NCBI GenBank assembly: GCA_002729295.1
Contig: PBTU01000007.1
Coordinates: 1 to 17,873 of the forward strand
Direction of reading: 5' to 3'
DNA: 17,873 bases
DNA from: Verrucomicrobiales bacterium
GTDB lineage: Bacteria > Verrucomicrobiota > Verrucomicrobiia > Verrucomicrobiales > Akkermansiaceae
Below the pieces are notes generated by a model, which saw nothing but the letters and a program-made list of their open reading frames with translations, ran no database searches and had not been told where the DNA came from. The translations under genes were made by a program, and so were the position numbers. Shown in pieces: positions 16,341-17,873 of this stretch (position 1 is its first letter; each line of letters begins with the position of its first letter).

Positions 16341-17873
16341 ATGGCAAAGTACACGCCAAGAACAGCCCCAGACCCCACCCTTAAAGGATGGCCATCGGGG
16401 ATCAAATACATCATCGGAAACGAGGGCTGCGAGCGATTTAGTTTCTACGGCATGAAGGCCATTTTGCAGGTGCATCTGACCATGCTCTTTGTCGCGGCAG
16501 GCTCCGCTGAGCAATTGGCCGAAGAAGATGCACAGGAAATGGTCCATCTCTTTATCGCCGGTGTCTACGCATTGCCGATGATCGGCGCTCTCATCGCTGA
16601 CCGATTGCTCGGCAAGTATAATACGATACTGTGGCTGTCTATTGTCTACTGTGCCGGACATGGCGTGCTTGCGGTGGGCGGGGAGAACAGCATTAACGGG
16701 ATGCTTTTTGGTTTGGGGCTCATCGCACTTGGCTCCGGCGGCATTAAGCCCTGTGTGTCCGCCCATGTCGGTGATCAATTCGGCAAATCAAATTGGCATT
16801 TGGTCGATAAAGTCTATCAAGCGTTTTACTTCATCATAAACTTCGGCTCATTTTTCGCGACTTTACTCATCCCGGTTTTAAACAAGCATTACGGGCCGAG
16901 TATCGCTTTTGGTCTGCCGGGTATTTTGATGGCGGTTGCCACCCTGTTTTTCTGGATGGGGCGCAAAGACTTTGTCCATGTCCCGGCGAATCCTGGTGGT
17001 CGCTTAGGGTTTCTCGATGTGGCCAGTTCGTCCTTTTTGTTCTTGGGTTTTATTGGGCTGCCTATGTTCTTTGTCACCCTACTGGGTGGTTGGGTGAACA
17101 CGCTTATTTTAATGGGCGCGTCTATTGCTGTTGGCTTTATGATTTTCGCCATCCGACAAAAAATTGAGCCAGACGATGGCTTCATTGCTGTCAGCATTGC
17201 CCGTTTGAAGGGTGGCCTTGAGAAATACGATGCCGAAGCCGTCGATGGCACCAGAGCGGTGGTTCGCATCTTCTCTATCTTCATTTTGGTCAGCGTTTTC
17301 TGGGCCTTGTTTGACCAGCATTCCTCGTCTTGGATCCGTCAGGGTAAAATGATGGATTTGCAATTTATGAGTCTTGAATTGCTGCCCTCACAGATTCAAG
17401 CTCTAAACCCACTGATGGTGATGATCCTCATTCCCATCAACCTGTTTTTTATCTACCCGGCCATCAATAAGATGGGCTTTGAGATGAGGCCCTTGCGTAA
17501 GATGACCATCGGGATGTTCATCGCCAGTCTCTCATTTGTCTCGGTGGCCTTGATTCAAGCCGAAATCGACAGCTCGCCTGCGAATTCCGTCTCCATCGGT
17601 TGGCAATTAATTCCCTTTATCCTGATTACTCAAGCCGAGGTTTTGGTCTCCATTACAGGCCTTGAGTTTGCCTACACCCAAGCTCCTAAGCGGATGAAGT
17701 CGACCATCATGGGATTCTGGTTATTGGTGGTGGCGCTGGGCAATAAGTTGGTGGCCATCGTCACCAAGTTGCCCGACATGAGTCTTGAACGCTTTTTCTG
17801 GACCTTCGCTGCATTGATGGCGGGTGCCGCTGTGCTCTTTGGCTTGCGCGCCTATTTTTACCAAGAAAAGACC
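16341..17873 (+). CDS. POT/PTR2-family proton-dependent oligopeptide transporter (3' end outside window)
   Basis: The frame is open from ATG 16341 to the window end (511 aa visible, so close to complete). GGAGG lies 5 bases before the start. Residues 26-38 hold the POT signature GNEGCERFSFYGM, with E28, E31, R32 and Y36 matching ExxERFxYY, the proton and peptide site. FYFIINFGSFF matches the second PTR2 signature (FYxxINxGS). About twelve or more hydrophobic segments are visible, with a conserved WALFDQ and later TGLEFAYTQAP. The family imports di- and tripeptides with protons across the inner membrane. It follows the AbgT-family gene by 102 bases on the same strand, suggesting a peptide and amidobenzoyl-amino-acid uptake unit. 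Nothing suggests truncation other than the window edge. Confidence 0.93.
   Translation, partial: MAKYTPRTAPDPTLKGWPSGIKYIIGNEGCERFSFYGMKAILQVHLTMLFVAAGSAEQLAEEDAQEMVHLFIAGVYALPMIGALIADRLLGKYNTILWLSIVYCAGHGVLAVGGENSINGMLFGLGLIALGSGGIKPCVSAHVGDQFGKSNWHLVDKVYQAFYFIINFGSFFATLLIPVLNKHYGPSIAFGLPGILMAVATLFFWMGRKDFVHVPANPGGRLGFLDVASSSFLFLGFIGLPMFFVTLLGGWVNTLILMGASIAVGFMIFAIRQKIEPDDGFIAVSIARLKGGLEKYDAEAVDGTRAVVRIFSIFILVSVFWALFDQHSSSWIRQGKMMDLQFMSLELLPSQIQALNPLMVMILIPINLFFIYPAINKMGFEMRPLRKMTIGMFIASLSFVSVALIQAEIDSSPANSVSIGWQLIPFILITQAEVLVSITGLEFAYTQAPKRMKSTIMGFWLLVVALGNKLVAIVTKLPDMSLERFFWTFAALMAGAAVLFGLRAYFYQEKT

Overview
The window looks like a chromosomal segment of an uncultured Myxococcota/Bradymonadota-type bacterium (the former Deltaproteobacteria). 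The evidence is the protein repertoire: thrombospondin type 3 calcium repeats, Myxococcus-type CGDG..ECD cysteine repeats, FGE-sulfatase (SUMF1-like) lipoproteins with Asp-rich 'DA..VD' linkers, eukaryote-like Ser/Thr kinases with an N-terminal zinc ribbon, a PEGA-domain protein and a degenerate FHA/winged-helix protein. This placement is inference; there is no rRNA or other marker. I see no tRNA, rRNA, CRISPR array, IS element or phage gene.

Layout. (1) 2-4387 (+): 3' part of a giant surface protein whose 5' end lies outside the window, made of TSP3 repeats, a Reg_prop-like beta-propeller, three Cys-rich repeats and an FGE-like C-terminus. (2) 4724-6175 (-): a small putative lipoprotein and an FGE-domain lipoprotein. 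(3) 6447-9104 (-): a membrane-anchored protein with two complete Ser/Thr kinase domains, a zinc ribbon and a very basic tail beyond the membrane segment. (4) 9275-12423 (+): divergent from the kinase, a secreted PEGA-domain membrane protein, a degenerate-FHA plus winged-HTH protein, and a secreted Cys-rich repeat protein whose reading frame is broken twice. (5) 12969-14330 (+): a secreted, Lys-rich protein ending in a C39/papain-like Cys-His-Asn domain. (6) 14661-end (+): an AbgT-family transporter followed by a POT/PTR-family oligopeptide transporter that runs off the window.

How they may fit together (inference). The divergent kinase, PEGA and FHA-wHTH genes look like one envelope-to-transcription signalling locus: kinase in the membrane, PEGA protein as envelope partner, FHA/wHTH protein as cytoplasmic output. 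The flanking genes mostly encode secreted, calcium-binding or disulfide-rich proteins and could be its targets, but nothing in the sequence proves this. The AbgT and POT genes form a nutrient-uptake pair (p-aminobenzoyl-glutamate-like and di/tripeptide substrates) with excellent Shine-Dalgarno sequences; a hairpin overlaps the POT one.

The strongest anomalies are the doubly frameshifted Cys-rich gene at 11503-12423, the tandem-kinase architecture, the loss of catalytic cysteines in both FGE-like domains, and the uncharacterised C39-like protein.
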